Source: Tritrichomonas musculus (lineage: Eukaryota > Parabasalia > Tritrichomonadida > Tritrichomonadidae). From it: a DNA stretch of 22,357 bases. The notes beneath the pieces were generated by a model. The model did no database searches. It was given only the letters and a program-made list of their open reading frames with translations, and was not told the DNA's origin. Position 1 is the first letter of the stretch, and each line of letters opens with the position of its first letter. This document shows positions 8,690 through 17,492 of the stretch, piece by piece. A program made the translations under genes and the position numbers. The stretch is from positions 1-22,357 of the forward strand of contig JAPFFF010000458.1 of the NCBI GenBank assembly GCA_039105265.1, read 5' to 3'.

Positions 8690-11600
8690 AAAATGTCTTT
8701 GCAGTTGATATCGATACCTGATTGTGATAATAAAAGTCTAACGATCTCTGTATGACCTTCAGATGCTGAAACAGTTAATGGTGTAATATTAAATGGCAGA
8801 AATGAATTCCAAAAATGATTGTAAAATGAATTTTATGAAAAAATAAGATTTGAATGGAATGAAAAAATAAGATTTGAATGAAATGAAAAAATAAGATTTG
8901 AATGGAATGAAAAAATAAGATTTGAATTTTATGAAAAAATAAGATTTGAATGGAATGAAAAAATAAGATTTGAATGGAATGAAAAAATAAGATTTGAATG
9001 GAATGAAAAAATAAGATTTGAATGGAATGAAAAAATAAGATTTGAATGTAATGAAAAAATAAGATTTGAATGGAATGAAAAAATAAGATTTGAATGGAAT
9101 GAAGAAATAAGATTTGAATGTAATGAAAAAATAAGATTTGAATGGAATGAAAAAATAAGATTTGAATGGAATGAAAAAATAAGATTTGAATAGTATGAAT
9201 GTTTTTATATTAAAACACTTTTGCAGTTGATTTCAATATTTGGTTTTGATAATAAAAGTTGAACAATTTCTGTACGGCCGTGACATGCAGCAAAAGTAAG
9301 CGGTGTCCAATTAGATATTCAATTTAAATTCCATAAATGATTGTATCTTTGAATATTATGAATAAATAAATTTTGAATATCATGAATATTCGTGTTAAAA
9401 TGTCTTTGCAGTTGATATCGATACCTGATTGTGATAATAAAAGTCTAACGATCTCTGTATGACCTTCAGATGCTGAAACAGTTAATGGTGTAATATTAAA
9501 TGGCAGAAATGAATTCCAAAAATGATTGTAAAATGAATTTTATGAAAAAATAAGATTTGAATGGAATGAAAAAATAAGATTTGAATGAAATGAAAAAATA
9601 AGATTTGAATGGAATGAAAAAATAAGATTTGAATTTTATGAAAAAATAAGATTTGAATGGAATGAAAAAATAAGATTTGAATGTAATGAAAAAATAAGAT
9701 TTGAATGGAATGAAAAAATAAGATTTGAATGTAATGAAAAAATAAGATTTGAATGGAATGAAAAAATAAGATTTGAATGGAATGAAAAAATAAGATTTGA
9801 ATGGAATGAAAAAATAAGATTTGAATGGAATGAAAAAATAAGATTTGAATGGAATGAAAAAATAAGATTTGAATGGAATGAAAAAATAAGATTTGAATGG
9901 AATGAAAAAATAAGATTTGAATTTTATGAAAAAATAAGATTTGAATGGAATGAAAAAATAAGATTTGAATGTAATGAAAAAATAAGATTTGAATGTAATG
10001 AAAAAATAAGATTTGAATGTAATGAAAAAAAAAAGATTTGAATGGAATGAAAAAATAAGATTTGAATGGAATGAAAAAATAAGATTTGAATAGTATGAAT
10101 GTTTTTATATTAAAACACTTTTGCAGTTGATTTCAATATTTGGTTTTGATAATAAAAGTTGAACAATTTCTGTACGGCCGTGACATGCAGCAAAAGTAAG
10201 CGGTGTCCAATTAGATATTCAATTTAAATTCCATAAATGATTGTATCTTTGAATATTATGAATAAATAAATTTTGAATATCATGAATATTCGTGTTAAAA
10301 TGTCTTTGCAGTTGATATCGATACCTGATTGTGATAATAAAAGTCTAACGATCTCTGTATGACCTTCAGATGCTGAAACAGTTAATGGTGTAATATTAAA
10401 TGGCAGAAATGAATTCCAAAAATGATTGTAAAATGAATTTTATGAAAAAATAAGATTTGAATGGAATGAAAAAATAAGATTTGAATGAAATGAAAAAATA
10501 AGATTTGAATGGAATGAAAAAATAAGATTTGAATGGAATGAAAAAATAAGATTTGAATGGAATGAAAAAATAAGATTTGAATGGAATGAAAAAATAAGAT
10601 TTGAATGGAATGAAAAAATAAGATTTGAATGTAATGAAAAAATAAGATTTGAATGGAATGAAAAAATAAGATTTGAATGGAATGAAAAAATAAGATTTGA
10701 ATGAAATGAAAAAATAAGATTTGAATTTTATGAAAAAATAAGATTTGAATGGAATGAAAAAATAAGATTTGAATGGAATGAAAAAATAAGATTTGAATGA
10801 AATGAAAAAATAAGATTTGAATTTTATGAAAAAATAAGATTTGAATGAAATGAAAAAATAAGATTTGAATGAAATGAAAAAATAAGATTTGAATGTAATG
10901 AAAAAATAAGATTTGAATGTAATGAAAAAATAAGATTTGAATGGAATGAAAAAATAAGATTTGAATGGAATGAAAAAATAAGATTTGAATGAAATGAAAA
11001 AATAAGATTTGAATGGAATGAAAAAATAAGATTTGAATGGAATGAAAAAATAAGATTTGAATGGAATGAAAAAATAAGATTTGAATGGAATGAAAAAATA
11101 AGATTTGAATGGAATGAAAAAATAAGATTTGAATGGAATGAAAAAATAAGATTTGAATGGAATGAAAAAATAAGATTTGAATGGAATGAAAAAATAAGAT
11201 TTGAATGGAATGAAAAAATAAGATTTGAATGGAATGAAAAAATAAGATTTGAATGGAATGAAAAAATAAGATTTGAATGGAATGAAAAAATAAGATTTGA
11301 ATGGAATGAAAAAATAAGATTTGAATGGAATGAAAAAATAAGATTTGAATGTAATGAAAAAATAAGATTTGAATGGAATGAAAAAATAAGATTTGAATGG
11401 AATGAAAAAATAAGATTTGAATAGTATGAATGTTTTTATATTAAAACACTTTTGCAGTTGATTTCAATATTTGGTTTTGATAATAAAAGTTGAACAATTT
11501 CTGTACGGCCGTGACATGCAGCAAAAGTAAGCGGTGTCCAATTAGATATTCAATTTAAATTCCATAAATGATTGTATCTTTGAATATTATGAATAAATAA

Positions 11601-11728
11601 ATTTTGAATATCATGAATATTCGTGTTAAAATGTCTTTGCAGTTGATATCAATGTTCTCTTCTGCAAGGATACTTTCAATGATTTTTATATTTCCCATTT
11701 CAGATGCTTTGAGTAGACTTGTATTCAT
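8690..11728 (-). CDS. Ankyrin-repeat part of the kinase gene, seven blocks separated by spacers
   Basis: Seven blocks on the minus strand encode ankyrin repeats: 11628-11728 (ATG start; MNTSLLKASEMGNIKI), then alternately type A (NWTPLTFAACHGRTEIV; 11443-11544, 10112-10213, 9212-9313) and type B (NITPLTVSASEGHTEIV; 10297-10398, 9397-9498, 8690-8791). The first is 101 nt, the others 102 nt = 34 codons. Each ends INCK-[DS]-[IV]-TT and the next starts T-AAT, rebuilding Phe; the last joins 8605 in the kinase frame. All blocks are open and in frame once the spacers are skipped; unskipped, they hit stops (for example TAA six codons after the TGC of a type A block). The A copies look identical to one another, as do the B copies, so the array is young. 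Ankyrin repeats bind proteins and here would target the kinase. Whether the blocks are really joined in RNA is inference: no canonical splice signals are present. Confidence 0.6.
8831..9190 (-). repeat. 24-nt minisatellite, 15 units, inside spacer 8792-9211
   Basis: Exactly 360 nt = 15 units of 24 nt (plus-strand core GAAAAAATAAGATTTGAAT). Units differ mostly in a few bases before GAAAAAATAAG (GGAAT, GTAAT, GAAAT, TTTTAT). The array fills the 420-nt spacer between a type A and a type B ankyrin block, leaving 60 nt of flank. All three minus-strand frames of the unit are free of stops and starts, so openness there means nothing. Confidence 0.95.
9314..9396 (-). other. Short spacer (83 nt)
   Basis: It lies between type B block 9397-9498 and type A block 9212-9313. 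It looks identical to the spacers at 10214-10296 and 11545-11627. It carries one copy of the 24-nt unit and near-terminal inverted repeats GATATTCAA / TTGAATATC in the gene sense. Confidence 0.75.
9538..10090 (-). repeat. 24-nt minisatellite, 23 units, inside spacer 9499-10111
   Basis: The same unit as at 8831-9190; 553 nt = 23 units plus one extra base, in a unit near 10021-10045 where TA is replaced by a longer A run. It fills the 613-nt spacer between type A block 10112-10213 and type B block 9397-9498. Confidence 0.95.
10214..10296 (-). other. Short spacer (83 nt)
   Basis: It lies between type B block 10297-10398 and type A block 10112-10213 and looks identical to the other two 83-nt spacers. 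Confidence 0.75.
10438..11421 (-). repeat. 24-nt minisatellite, 41 units, inside spacer 10399-11442
   Basis: Exactly 984 nt = 41 units of the same 24-nt sequence, the longest of the three arrays. It fills the 1044-nt spacer between type A block 11443-11544 and type B block 10297-10398, again leaving 60 nt of flank. The arrays shrink along the gene from 41 to 23 to 15 units. Confidence 0.95.
11545..11627 (-). other. Short spacer (83 nt) after the first ankyrin block
   Basis: It separates the ATG-bearing block from the first type A block and looks identical to the spacers at 9314-9396 and 10214-10296, although the block before it differs from type B over most of its length. In the gene sense it begins AACACGAATATTC and ends TTGAATATC when bounded by the restored Phe codon. 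Confidence 0.75.
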
Positions 11729-12190
11729 GTTTGAAAAAATAAAATTTTAATTGAAATTTGAATTATCGTCTGAATAACGTAATATTCTCACAAATTTCTA
11801 AGTAAATAAATATTTCAATGAAAAATAAACATATACCATTTTACATCCCATTTTTTTCAATGCATAATTATCTTTGTTAAAAATGAAAGCCAATACGTTT
11901 TTTCAAAAAAAAAGAAACGCTAAATTTCTATTTTGAAAATATTTTCAAAAACAGTTTATCTATCTTTATGCAGAATCTCAACATTTGCTAGTTTGTGATC
12001 CTATTTTACAGCTTTTCACGCAATATACACATCCAATTATGATAAATCAATCCAAATTCTGTAGTAAGTCAATTTCTTGCATTTGTTATGATCCATAAAT
12101 AAGCAAAACCAAGTAATTGTTCCCTAATTTATGACGGGAATCGAGTTTACAGATGAATTAATTTGACCTTTTTTGAAAAATTATTTTAAC
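11729..12190 (-). other. Upstream flank of the ankyrin-kinase gene
   Basis: AT-rich, no gene seen. The minus-strand ATG at 11728 is preceded by TTTTATTTTTTCAAAC; no convincing trichomonad initiator (TCA-Y-[TA]) sits close to it. Confidence 0.4.
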
Positions 12191-12512
12191 TTTTTGAAAT
12201 CATGTAGATACTGAAAAAAGGAAAAGAAGAAGATCAAGAAGAAAGAAGAATAAATCAAATAATTTGGAATCAGTTGCACCACCTGGAGAACAAAAAAGCA
12301 TTACAAATCAGCAAATATTAAATCAAATGGAAAGCAAAGAAGTATCAGCAGTAGCACATGAAAACAAATCTAAAAACTCAAGAAAAAGATCTCGTCGTGC
12401 AAGAAGGAATAGAAATGCATCAAAAATAAGAAAGTCTAGCATTAATGTGCCAGAAACAATGGAAAAACAAAATAACATCCAAAAAGTTGAATACATTAAT
12501 TCACAAAAATAG
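12191..12512 (+). pseudogene. Basic C-terminal tail fragment, no clear start
   Basis: An open frame from about 12191 encodes some 106 residues with two Arg/Lys-rich clusters (KRKRRRSRRKKNK, then RKRSRRARRNRN) separated by a polar stretch and ending in YINSQK. A TGA closes the frame upstream, and the first ATG in frame is at 12328, after the first cluster. The clusters resemble nuclear-localisation or RNA-binding tails, but no domain is present. It may be the end of a lost gene, a short gene from 12328, or a later exon; I cannot tell which. Confidence 0.3.
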
Positions 12513-13391
12513 AACCTTTGATTTAAATATTCATATATATATATATTTCATGCTAAATAAATAATAATAGAGATTTGATAATTTTTTTAAAGTTTTTTTA
12601 TATGTTGGATAAATTAATAATGAGGGATGCCCGGGCAGGCTGGGGTAAAAAAGTGACAATTGGCACTTTTGGTCCTTGAGCAATTTACGGGCAAAACATA
12701 TGGCTCGTGTGAATTTTGCTTCCTCTCAATTTTAATGCCCGAAAGCAAAAAAGTTTATGCCGCGTATTTTTCTTTCTCCTGTTTATTTCAGCATTTTTAT
12801 TTTTTATATAAGAGAATTCGTTTAAATAAATAATTATATGAAAACTAGCAAATAAAATTTATTGCATCAACAGTAATGAAAGAAAGATTGATTGAAAAGT
12901 TTACATTATAATTAATAACTTATCGTCTTTTTTTAATTCAAAATTAATAAACGAAAAAAAAAAAAAAATGTCAAGAAATCGAATATGATATAAAGATATG
13001 TTCATGTTTACAAGCAAAAAATTAGATCTAGGTCTTGATTAAAATGATTATCATATATATTGAGTTTGGATTTTCATCATTACGGTTTAACTCCCAAAAA
13101 AATGCAATATTTATGGATATTCTAAATGTAATGATCGTAAATTTTGATTTACATGCTTAAAATCGTTCAATATGTTGATATTTGAATTTGAAATATTCTT
13201 TTTGCTCTTTCAGAATATTAATTTGCTTTTTCACTGATATAATCTAGTCGTTATTTTCATTTTTTAATTTTTTTTTTTCTTATGAGATAATTTCCTAACT
13301 CTATTTATTAGCATTTGGAAATCAAATTAATTTTATCGTACCTTTTCAATTGAAATTGAATACTTTCACAATATTTAATTTTTTTTAAAAA
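12513..13391 (+). other. Intergenic stretch with a GC-richer island
   Basis: Mostly AT-rich, but 12618-12770 is clearly richer in G+C. It contains the perfect palindrome TGCCCGGGCA (12628-12637), further GCCCG or CGGGC motifs near 12687 and 12738, and a possible hairpin AAGTG-N8-CACTT near 12650. No tRNA shape or known snRNA motif was recognised. Short broken frames on both strands (for example KFTRAICFARKLLKDQK on the minus strand) could be a decayed repeat. The rest holds only the flank of the next gene. Confidence 0.35.
13366..13370 (+). promoter_or_regulatory. Candidate initiator (TCACA) of the RING-LRR gene
   Basis: TCACA lies 24 nt before the ATG (A of TCA at 13368) and matches the TCA-Y-[TA] initiator known as the core promoter of Trichomonas genes, at the usual close distance. 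Such a short motif is expected by chance in AT-rich DNA, so this is weak. Confidence 0.35.
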
Positions 13392-15953
13392 ATGGAAAGT
13401 ATGCATCGTTTAGATGCAGATGCTCGAAGAAATCATGATGTATTAAAAATTAGGCCACCAAATCAAGTTATTTGTAATTCTCCGAATCCTCGGATGAAGA
13501 GATTAAATCTTAATTCGCATCCAGTTCAATCTTCAAATCAATCAGCGCGAAATCAAAAATTTTCACAAACATATCAATCAGCGCGAAGTCAAAAGCTATC
13601 ACAAACCACACAATTAACAAAAAATCGAGAGCTACCTCAAACAAATCATTCAATAAGAAATCAGAAATTATCCCAAACCACTCAATTTACAAGAAAACGA
13701 AATCCAACGCAAACAAACCCTCGCAATTTGTCCAAGTCGATACAAATATCGCGAAATCAAAGTTTTCCGCAATCACATCAATCATCAAGAAATCCGAATT
13801 TATCGCAAACGACGCAAAATACACGAAATCAGCCAATATTGCAAAATTTATCTCAAACAGCTCCCATAATAACGAATCAAAATTCAGTAACCGAACTAAA
13901 TTTGACACAAACAATTCAAGAAGAAAGAAATTTTGGCGGGCAAATTCTTCAGAGGGAGGATTACATGTATGATGAAGAGATAGAGCAGCGGTATCCGACA
14001 GAATCGAAGATTTCATGTGAAAATAAAAAAATTGAAATTTCAATGGATCACATCATCGACCAATCTGATAAAAATAACGGGTTTGGCTGTGTCATCTGTC
14101 TTGAACAATACGAAATTGGTGACAAAACAATGAAATTGAGTTGTGGCCATATTTTCCATAAGAATTGCTTGAGTCCTTGGCTGTTCGAACACAACACGTG
14201 TCCAATTTGCAGACAGACGATTTTTGCGGATCGAAAAGTTACGAATTCGACTGGTTCGAATTCATTCTTGCCGAATTTGATGGCACGTGTGACCATTCCT
14301 TCTTCAGTGACATCGATTAGAAGTGGTGCTTTTAATGGTTATTCATCGTTGACGCAAATAACGATTCCTTCTTCAGTGACGTCGATTGGCGAGAATTCTT
14401 TTTCTGGCTGTTCTTCGTTGATCAATATTTCCATTCCTTCTTCAGTTACGTCGATTGGAAGTGGTGCTTTCAGGGGCTGTTCATTGTTGAGTGAAATAAC
14501 AATCCCTTCTTATTTGACATCAATTGGAAACAGAGCTTTCTCTGGGTGTTCTTCGTTGAAAGAAATAATTGTTCCTTCTTACGTGATTTCTATCGGCGAT
14601 TATGCTTTTTGTGATTGTTCTTCATTGGAGCAAATTTCAATTCCTTCTTACGTGATTTCGTTCGGTAACTATGCTTTCAGCGGTTGCTCTTCATTGACAC
14701 AAATAAGGATTCCTTTCTATGTCATTTCAATCGGTGATTCCGCTTTTAAAGGATGTTCTTCATTGACTCAAATATCAATCCCTCCTTCCGTAACATCGAT
14801 TAGAAATAACGTCTTTTCAGACTGTTCTTCATTGACGCAAATATTCATTCCAGCAACTGTGAAATCAATTGGAAGTGGAGCTTTTAAAGGATGCTCTTCT
14901 TTGAATCACATAAGCATTCCTCCTTCTGTAACTTCGATTCGAAACAACGTCTTTTCTGGCTGTTCTTCATTGACGCAGATAACGACTCTTTCTTCTGTAA
15001 TCTCAATTGGTGAGAATGCTTTCTCTGAGTGTTCTTCATTGACGCAAGTGTCAAACCTTTCGTCTGTGATTTCGATTGGAGAGAATGCATTCATTGGATG
15101 CTCGTCATTGACGCAAATAGACACTCTTTCTTCCGTTATTTCAATTGGAAGCGGCGCCTTTAGAAGATGCTCATCATTGGCTGAAATAGAAATTCCTTCT
15201 TCTGTTGCTTCTCTTGGAAATTACGTCTTCTCTGAGTGTTCTTCATTGAAGCAAATTTCTGTTCCACCTCGTGTGAATTCAATTGGAAACGGTTCTTTCT
15301 CTGGATGTTCATTGTTGGTACAAATAACGATCCCTCCTTCTGTGCATTCAATTGGAGACTCTGCCTTCTCTGGTTGTCGTTTGCTGTCCAAGATAACGAT
15401 TCCTTCTTCTGTGATTTCAATTGGAGAAAGTGCTTTCAAAGGCTGCAGATCATTGATACAAATATCGACTCTTTCTTCCGTCACTTCTATCAATGACCAT
15501 GCTTTCGAAGGTTGCTCTTCACTGGCACAGATAGAAATTCCTTCATCTGTAACTCATATTGGCGATTATGCATTCGCCGAGTGCTCCCTGCTGAAGCAAA
15601 TAACGATTCCTTCGTCCGTTAAATCGATTGGCGACGGCGCTTTTTGTGGCTGTTCGTCGTTGATAAAAATGTTGATTCCGATTTCAATAGCGTCAATTAA
15701 AGATTGCGTTTTTAAAGGATGCTCTTCACTGAAGCAATTAACTATTCCTTCCTCTGTGAAATCAATCGGCGATTTTGCTTTTGCTGGGTGTTCGTCATTG
15801 ATACAAATGTCAATTCATTCGTCTGCAATTTCAATAGGAAATTCCGCTTTCTCAGAATGTGACTCTTTAAAGCAAATATCAATTCCACATTCTGCTGTTT
15901 TCTGTTATACTTTCTCAGCAAACGTGAAGGTGACAAGAACTTCAATCATTTAG
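13392..15953 (+). CDS. RING-H2 finger / BspA-like LRR protein
   Basis: 853 residues, intact, no intron. Residues 51-155 hold about eight 12-residue repeats close to SxRNQKLSQTTQ, basic and rich in SQ/TQ pairs. Residues 233-273 form a textbook RING-H2 finger: C-x2-C, a spacer, C-G-H-x2-H-x2-C, then C-P-I-C. From about residue 299 to the end come 23 full BspA/LRR_5 repeats of 23 residues (pattern I-x-I-P-S-S-V-x-S-I-G-x2-A-F-x-G-C-S-S-L-x-Q), then a partial one. RING-H2 fingers recruit E2 enzymes, so a ubiquitin ligase with an LRR substrate-binding solenoid is the natural reading; most BspA-like proteins of trichomonads are thought of as surface proteins. No signal peptide or membrane segment is visible, which fits an intracellular role. 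Start: first ATG of the frame, with a possible initiator just upstream. Confidence 0.92.
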   Translation: MESMHRLDADARRNHDVLKIRPPNQVICNSPNPRMKRLNLNSHPVQSSNQSARNQKFSQTYQSARSQKLSQTTQLTKNRELPQTNHSIRNQKLSQTTQFTRKRNPTQTNPRNLSKSIQISRNQSFPQSHQSSRNPNLSQTTQNTRNQPILQNLSQTAPIITNQNSVTELNLTQTIQEERNFGGQILQREDYMYDEEIEQRYPTESKISCENKKIEISMDHIIDQSDKNNGFGCVICLEQYEIGDKTMKLSCGHIFHKNCLSPWLFEHNTCPICRQTIFADRKVTNSTGSNSFLPNLMARVTIPSSVTSIRSGAFNGYSSLTQITIPSSVTSIGENSFSGCSSLINISIPSSVTSIGSGAFRGCSLLSEITIPSYLTSIGNRAFSGCSSLKEIIVPSYVISIGDYAFCDCSSLEQISIPSYVISFGNYAFSGCSSLTQIRIPFYVISIGDSAFKGCSSLTQISIPPSVTSIRNNVFSDCSSLTQIFIPATVKSIGSGAFKGCSSLNHISIPPSVTSIRNNVFSGCSSLTQITTLSSVISIGENAFSECSSLTQVSNLSSVISIGENAFIGCSSLTQIDTLSSVISIGSGAFRRCSSLAEIEIPSSVASLGNYVFSECSSLKQISVPPRVNSIGNGSFSGCSLLVQITIPPSVHSIGDSAFSGCRLLSKITIPSSVISIGESAFKGCRSLIQISTLSSVTSINDHAFEGCSSLAQIEIPSSVTHIGDYAFAECSLLKQITIPSSVKSIGDGAFCGCSSLIKMLIPISIASIKDCVFKGCSSLKQLTIPSSVKSIGDFAFAGCSSLIQMSIHSSAISIGNSAFSECDSLKQISIPHSAVFCYTFSANVKVTRTSII

Positions 15954-16617
15954 ATTTTGTTTGATTTTAAATAGTTCGGTTTTAATAATGAAAATGCGAT
16001 TATTCATTACTGTTATTGTTAATTTAGTCACTAAAAAGGAAATATTTCAATTTGGTATTCATAAGGCAATTGAAATATTTCAAGATAGGAATTGAATTAA
16101 AAAATCTTGAATGAATGTAAAATGCAATTTGAAGATATGCTCAGATTGAATGAAGATATTGAAATCTACAAAAGGGAAGAAAGTATGGAAAGTGAATAAG
16201 CATAGAAATAATTGGCTGAAATGAAAGGGGAGGCAGATTCCAGAAACAATGAAGATAATTTCAAATTAATTCATAGTTCTATCATAAAATTTTATTGATT
16301 AAGGCCATATTATGAATTCAGAAGAGATATATTATATGAAATATGAAAAATAAATGATAATATTTTTTATATCTTTTAGATTTTTTATTTCTAATTTTTC
16401 AATTAAAATAATATTTATGCTTGAAAATTATTAAAAAATCTTTTATTCGATTTTATCTTAAAATGGTTTCTTAAGTAAGTTTTCTCATATGCTTTAAACA
16501 TATGGACTCAATTTATTTTGAGAGACCAATTAACATTCAAAAAAAAATATAGTTTATACTTTTTGAATGAACACATATAATAAATTCAATTAAAAATAAC
16601 AATTTCTAAAAAATCAA
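15954..16617 (+). other. Intergenic stretch with a short coding remnant
   Basis: AT-rich. A frame from ATG 16122 reads MQFEDMLRLNEDIEIYKREE, meets stops near 16197, then stays open to about 16297 (LAEMKGEADSRNNEDNF). The polar, helical composition suggests the broken end of a coiled-coil gene; no family assigned. Nothing else seen. Confidence 0.3.
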
Positions 16618-17169
16618 ATGAATTCTCTAACCAACAATCGCAAATCTCATGACAATAAAGATTATATAAACCAAGATGATGCTTTTAAACAAGCTGGCAA
16701 TTATAAAGATAATCAAGATATTACAAATGAAGATAAGGGAGAAATTATTTTAACTTGCGCTGAGGCTAATAATAATACTTCATTTGATGCAATAAACCAA
16801 AATTCTAAAATATATAATAATCCTAATTCAAAAAATAGATCTATTAAAACAAATCTTTTAAATGATCACTTTTATCATCAACAAGGAGAAGATGTAGAAT
16901 TTCTAAGATATCAATTTAAAAAAGATTTAAACGATCTTATCTGCTCATTATCAAAAATCGCATCAAATGAAAATTTTAATACAGCAAAAACAGATCCAAT
17001 TTCATCAGATATAAATAATGATGAACAAAAACCTAAAGTTGTTCGTAGAAAGCATAGGAGTAGAATATATCATTGGTTTTTATATCCATTTTCAACTTTT
17101 ATTTTATCATATTCAATAATTTTAACGATTGCTTTTATTTATTATATAATTAAAAATGAAAAAGTTTGA
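16618..17169 (+). CDS. Small tail-anchored membrane protein, unknown function
   Basis: 183 residues from an ATG in AT-rich DNA to TGA. The first 145 residues are hydrophilic and rich in Asn, Asp, Lys and Ser, with one helical stretch (EFLRYQFKKDLNDLI, about 94-108). A basic cluster VRRKHRSR (about 142-149) is followed by a single hydrophobic segment of about 25 residues and then only KNEKV. This is the layout of a tail-anchored protein: soluble part in the cytosol, C-terminal anchor in a membrane of the secretory pathway or an organelle. No domain is recognised, and it lacks the heptads of a SNARE. It converges on the HD gene at 17493-18488. The low complexity leaves some doubt whether it is expressed. 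Confidence 0.6.
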   Translation: MNSLTNNRKSHDNKDYINQDDAFKQAGNYKDNQDITNEDKGEIILTCAEANNNTSFDAINQNSKIYNNPNSKNRSIKTNLLNDHFYHQQGEDVEFLRYQFKKDLNDLICSLSKIASNENFNTAKTDPISSDINNDEQKPKVVRRKHRSRIYHWFLYPFSTFILSYSIILTIAFIYYIIKNEKV

Positions 17170-17492
17170 TTAAAGCCTTATTTTTACTTTCAATAAAACA
17201 AAAAATAAAGCAAATATATCTATTTTTGCTTGTAGCATATTACTTATAAAAGAATTTGACTGTTATAATAATATCCAAACTGTATAATTTGTATTCAATG
17301 AATACTATTCATTCATTTATTTCAAAAAAAAAAGTCAAAAAACTAAAATTTATTTATTTAATTGCATTGAAACGATCTCTCATTTATTTTTCTACTTGAA
17401 AAACAATTCTATCTGGTTATAAACCTCTTTGTCCCAAGATTATTTCAGTAAAGTTTTCATATAAAAAAAATATATATATAAAAATATTATTT
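17170..17492 (+). other. Convergent 3' flank
   Basis: 323 nt of AT-rich DNA between two convergent genes, with A runs and a TATATATATA tract near 17471. No gene, RNA or hairpin terminator recognised. Confidence 0.4.

Noticed and set aside
8831-11421. Coding potential of the 24-nt minisatellite (all minus frames and one plus frame are open)
   Set aside because: Openness follows from the unit lacking stops. It has no start codons, one array carries a frame-changing extra base, and reading in from the ankyrin blocks meets a TAA first.
8831-11421. CRISPR array or telomere/centromere satellite
   Set aside because: The 24-nt units are directly adjacent with no unique spacers, lie inside a gene-like frame and do not match a telomere repeat.
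8606-11627. Canonical trichomonad introns in the ankyrin gene
   Set aside because: I looked for GTATGT/GTACGT starts and ACTAACACACAG ends at or near the frame-restoring borders and found neither.
12618-12770. tRNA or spliceosomal RNA in the GC-richer island
   Set aside because: No T-arm motif, cloverleaf or known snRNA box could be placed; kept only as an unexplained island.
13687-14296. Minus-strand open frames of 118 and 82 codons
   Set aside because: Antisense of the SQ/TQ-repeat and RING region of an intact gene; no domain.
14884-15945. Several minus-strand and plus-strand open frames of 65-90 codons
   Set aside because: They are shadows of the BspA repeat array, kept open by its 69-nt period.
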